Source of the DNA: an uncultured Chlorobiota bacterium
GTDB lineage: Bacteria > Bacteroidota > Ignavibacteria > UBA10030 > UBA6906
DNA length: 64,000 nt
Direction: 5' to 3'
Assembly: GCA_900696645.1 (NCBI GenBank)
Contig: CAADGV010000021.1
Coordinates: 1 to 64,000 of the forward strand
Position numbers and translations under genes: made by a program. The notes below the pieces were generated by a model. The model was not told the origin of the DNA, did not search any database, and saw nothing but the letters and a program-made list of their open reading frames with translations. Below are positions 61,337 to 64,000 of the stretch, one piece after another (position 1 is the first letter of the stretch; the number at the start of each line of letters is the position of its first letter).

Positions 61337-62821
61337 TCATTTTGTTCTGTAGAATTCTATCCGCCGGTTGCGCTGTCGTCCGCCTGCTGTCAGGTTTGTA
61401 TCAATGGGATAATCCTGACCGAAGCCTGTCGCCGTAATTCGATTTGCGGCGATACCTCTGTTGATTAGCCACAAACGTACAGCGTCGGCGCGACGCTGTG
61501 AAAGCCCTTCATTGAGCGATCGCGAACCCGTATTGTCCGTATGCCCGCGGATCTCCACCGTCATGTCGGGATTTTGGCGGAGAGTGTTCAGCGCAAGGGT
61601 CAGAATGTCCTCGGAAACTGGAGTGATCGTCGCCTTGCCGGTTTGAAAGACGATCCCTTCTAACACGACGGCCTGTCCCACTTCTGCTTTGAGTTCGCGT
61701 TTCTGAACGGGGAAATCATCACTCTTGTCAAGCGGATTCGTTCCCCGCTTCACTTCCGTGCCGTCGTCCACACCGCCTGCATCAGTATCTTTATTGCGCG
61801 GGTCTGTTCTGTAGAGGAGAATCTCATCACCATCGCTTAAGCCATCGCCATCAGTATCTGCCTTCAGCGGATCGGTTCCGTATTTGAGCACTTCATGTCC
61901 GTCATTCAACCCATCCTCATCGGAATCTGCACGGTTTGGAAATGTCTTGTACGTTAGAACCTCATCTCCATCACTCAATCCATCGCCGTCCGTATCCCAC
62001 TTCAGCGGATTGGTATTGTGGCGGAAGATCTCTTCGCCGTCTTTCAACCCGTCGCCGTCGCTGTCGGCATTGTACGGATTCGTGCCGTACCTTCGTTCTT
62101 CCGCATTCGTAAGGCCGTCGTTGTCAGGGTCATCATCATCATCGTTCTTACCGAAATAGAAATTGAACCCGAGCCGCCCTGTTGGATACCAATCGGCAAT
62201 GCCGGGCCGAGTCGATTGCTCGATGATGCTATTGCCCTTCCAATCATCGGTATAGTCATCCATAATGCGGGCACCGAGATCGATTGCAAAGGAGACATTC
62301 TGTGACATCGGAATCTCAAAGCCAAACCCGACGGGAATGTGAAGGGTACGCTTGATTCGATCCGCGCCTTCCGGGATGTGGTTGTCGAAACGATCCTGCC
62401 GCAGATAGGCCGCGCCGCCGATTCCGGCGTATACGTACGGTCGGAAGTCGAGTGTAATCGGGTAGTTGTACATGACGATGAAATTTGCGCTGGCCATGCT
62501 GAGCGCCATATACTCGCTCAATTGCGGTGATGCCGGGTTTGGCGCAAGGGTCTCCAAGTGTTCAATGCCAATCAGCCGGTCATACCCGAGCATGATGCCG
62601 AAGGAGAATCGTCGGGAAAATCCATACCGGAGGACGATGTCTCCTCCCGGGGAGGCGCGCCGTGTATTGAGGTCGTTGATCCAGATATTGGCTCCCCCGT
62701 GAAAGCTCAATGACCATTTGCCGTCCGTGGAGAACATCGGCGGCTTTTTCGCGGCCTGTTGCGACAAGCCGGAATGGACATCAAGCAATATGAGAAATGC
62801 AGCCAAGAAGAAGAACTTCAT
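61337..62821 (-). CDS. OmpA-family outer-membrane protein with thrombospondin-3 repeats
   Basis: 494 aa from the ATG at 62821, which opens a signal peptide (MKFFFLAAFLILLDVHSGLS); the frame upstream has no support. A beta-barrel-like N-terminal domain (~25-235: WSLSFHGGANIWINDL, YVYAGIGGAAYLRQDRF) is followed by about six calcium-binding TSP3 repeats (DSDGDGLKDGEEIF, DTDGDGLSDGDEVL, DSDEDGLNDGHEVL, DTDGDGLSDGDEIL) and an OmpA peptidoglycan-binding domain (MTVEIRGHTDNTGSRSLNEG, RRADAVRLWLINRGI). It links the outer membrane to the cell wall; OmpA/TSP3 proteins are also seen with T9SS. Confidence 0.92.
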   Translation of the reverse strand: MKFFFLAAFLILLDVHSGLSQQAAKKPPMFSTDGKWSLSFHGGANIWINDLNTRRASPGGDIVLRYGFSRRFSFGIMLGYDRLIGIEHLETLAPNPASPQLSEYMALSMASANFIVMYNYPITLDFRPYVYAGIGGAAYLRQDRFDNHIPEGADRIKRTLHIPVGFGFEIPMSQNVSFAIDLGARIMDDYTDDWKGNSIIEQSTRPGIADWYPTGRLGFNFYFGKNDDDDDPDNDGLTNAEERRYGTNPYNADSDGDGLKDGEEIFRHNTNPLKWDTDGDGLSDGDEVLTYKTFPNRADSDEDGLNDGHEVLKYGTDPLKADTDGDGLSDGDEILLYRTDPRNKDTDAGGVDDGTEVKRGTNPLDKSDDFPVQKRELKAEVGQAVVLEGIVFQTGKATITPVSEDILTLALNTLRQNPDMTVEIRGHTDNTGSRSLNEGLSQRRADAVRLWLINRGIAANRITATGFGQDYPIDTNLTAGGRQRNRRIEFYRTK

Positions 62822-63251
62822 CGGGTAATTCCTTCCTATCACGTACGTGGATGCGTCGGTGTAATTCGGCAGAGCCGCAGGCAACAATGCGCGCGTGCCG
62901 CTTGGGTCAAAAAGTGGAAACACCGGTTGCTGAGTGGGGGGAAGATAACAATGTCTGCCGCTTCAGGGGGAAGGCTACTTGGGGTGGCAGACGAACATAC
63001 ACAGAGCTGTGCCCTGCAGTAAGTTAAGAACTCACATAAGCGATCTTTGTGAAGCGGAGCAAGACAAAACATAGTTACATGGGTAATGTGTTGCGCTTGT
63101 CTTTTGTGTTGTGATGTGGTACCTTTAAGCAGGCAGTTTCTTGACAGGTTCTTTCTCAACCTCTTTTTGAACTATCATAGTATGATGGGGGAAAGAGGTT
63201 TTTGTATTTGAGAGTATCCAAACTCTGATCAGGGGGGAGGAGGGAAAGAAA
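62822..63251. other. Intergenic region, OmpA/CFA divergent promoters
   Basis: No convincing gene in 430 bp. ATCATAGTATGAT at 63174-63186 is a perfect 13-base palindrome about 65 bp before the CFA synthase start and could be an operator. TTGACA at 63141 may be a -35 box, but I see no good -10 at the right distance. Confidence 0.4.
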
Positions 63252-64000
63252 ATGACGGAGCAAACGCTTCTTGCAACCGACAGGGCGTATGATACAAGCC
63301 TGACCCTGTTGCGCGAATTACTGGGCGAATACCCGGCGAGAGACTTCGACGTTCGGTTCTGGAACGGAATGGTGTGGGAAGCAGAACCGGATCAGCCGCG
63401 GCGCTTCACACTTGTTCTCCGGCACCCCGGCGCGCTGCGAAGCATGTTTCTGCCGCCCACCGAGCTGAATCTTGCCGAGGCGTACATCTACGACGACTTC
63501 GATATCGAAGGAGACATCTCGGCCGTTTTTCCGCTTGCCGATCACTTCATGAGTATCCGCAGAAGTCTTACGGAAAAGCTCCACTTCGGCAAACTTCTTC
63601 ACAGCCTTCCTACATCGCCTCATAATCAGCCCGGCCGCCGCGCCGCGGTATTGGATGGCCGTCTGCATTCCCCTCAGCGGGATTTCTCCGCCGTTACGTA
63701 CCACTACAATACATCAAATCAATTCTTCCGGCTGTTTCTGGATGAGCAGATGGTCTATTCGTGTGCGTACTTCGAGACGTTGCACGACAATCTCGATACC
63801 GCCCAAACCCGCAAACTCAACTACGTGTGTCGTAAACTGCGGCTCCGGCCCGGCGAACGGTTGCTCGATATCGGCTGCGGCTGGGGCGGATTGATCATCC
63901 ATGCAGCGAAGAAGTACCACACGAAGTGTGTGGGCATAACGCTCAGCAAGCCGCAAGCGGAACTTGCACGGGAACGCATCCGTCAGGCCGGACTTGAAGA
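63252..64000 (+). CDS. Cyclopropane-fatty-acyl-phospholipid synthase (3'-truncated by window end)
   Basis: The ATG at 63252 starts a frame open to the end of the window (249 codons). An N-terminal SCP2-like region (LRHPGALRSMFLPPTELNLA, AEAYIYDDFDIEGDISAVFP) is followed by the methyltransferase domain: TYHYNTSNQFFRLFLDEQMV, MVYSCAYFETLHDNLD and the SAM motif RLLDIGCGWGGLIIHAAKKY. Adds a methylene bridge from S-adenosylmethionine to unsaturated membrane acyl chains. GGGAAAGAAA precedes the start. Confidence 0.9.
   Translation, partial: MTEQTLLATDRAYDTSLTLLRELLGEYPARDFDVRFWNGMVWEAEPDQPRRFTLVLRHPGALRSMFLPPTELNLAEAYIYDDFDIEGDISAVFPLADHFMSIRRSLTEKLHFGKLLHSLPTSPHNQPGRRAAVLDGRLHSPQRDFSAVTYHYNTSNQFFRLFLDEQMVYSCAYFETLHDNLDTAQTRKLNYVCRKLRLRPGERLLDIGCGWGGLIIHAAKKYHTKCVGITLSKPQAELARERIRQAGLE

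Overview
The window looks like chromosomal or metagenome-assembled DNA from a member of the Bacteroidota/Chlorobi side of the FCB group, most plausibly an Ignavibacteria- or Kapabacteria-like organism. The main reason is that seven secreted proteins end in a type IX secretion (T9SS) sorting domain with the signature NYPNPFNPxTTI, a following LGxEV segment and a terminal short basic tail. A SusB-type GH97 glucosidase, an S46 dipeptidyl-peptidase, an OmpA protein with thrombospondin-3 repeats, a CotH protein and a planctomycete-type cytochrome c fit the same group. I saw no rRNA, tRNA or CRISPR.

Region 1 (1-18.2 kb), all genes on +. It begins with a 5'-truncated, AT-rich ADP-ribosylglycohydrolase fragment followed by an attC-like palindrome. 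Then come a GH97 alpha-glucosidase, a DNRLRE-domain T9SS protein and a quinone-oxidoreductase-like MDR enzyme. From about 5.93 to 18.15 kb I read an integron-like cassette array. Four attC-like folded sites (7014-7157, 11267-11423, 17363-17511, 17989-18146) separate four cassettes. Each cassette's left end is the inverted complement of the sequence just before its own attC site, and the core changes from GTTATGC to GTTAGGC exactly where the cassette changes. Cassette A carries a lone HsdR-N-like nuclease. Cassettes B and C are very large and each carries two T9SS-secreted proteins (FG-GAP protein plus M6 protease; sialidase-fold protein plus a 1389-residue lyase-like protein). Cassette D carries a small lipoprotein. 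No integrase is visible in the window.

Region 2 (18.2-36.8 kb) is mostly housekeeping and surface functions: a protoglobin-MarR operon with a recognisable promoter and palindromic operators, a degenerate alpha/beta hydrolase, a TMEM175-like channel, an NAD(P)-binding protein, a HELGH peptidase-like protein, a CorC/HlyC-type membrane protein, YjbR, a PLP decarboxylase, prohibitin, a DPP7-type S46 peptidase, endonuclease IV, a DinB protein, a tandem amidohydrolase pair whose second member has lost metal ligands, and a frameshifted YdeI-like gene.

Region 3 (36.8-48.8 kb) is one long minus-strand polysaccharide operon: Wzm/Wzt ABC exporter, a polytopic membrane protein, a beta-propeller putative glycosyltransferase, five GT4-type and one GT2 glycosyltransferases and a polysaccharide deacetylase.

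Region 4 (48.8-64 kb) is mixed: a decayed fragment resembling an outer-membrane protein C-terminus, a DUF488 protein with an uncharacterised partner, a Rieske oxygenase, a DUF1624-type membrane acyltransferase, GNAT, an orphan AbrB-type antitoxin and an HNH nuclease, a three-gene hipB-hipS-hipT toxin-antitoxin operon with its own promoter/operator, a CotH/LTD T9SS protein, a diheme cytochrome c, an OmpA/TSP3 outer-membrane protein and the start of a cyclopropane-fatty-acid synthase. A 73-bp terminator-plus-promoter element recurs three times (4488, 5776, 20644).
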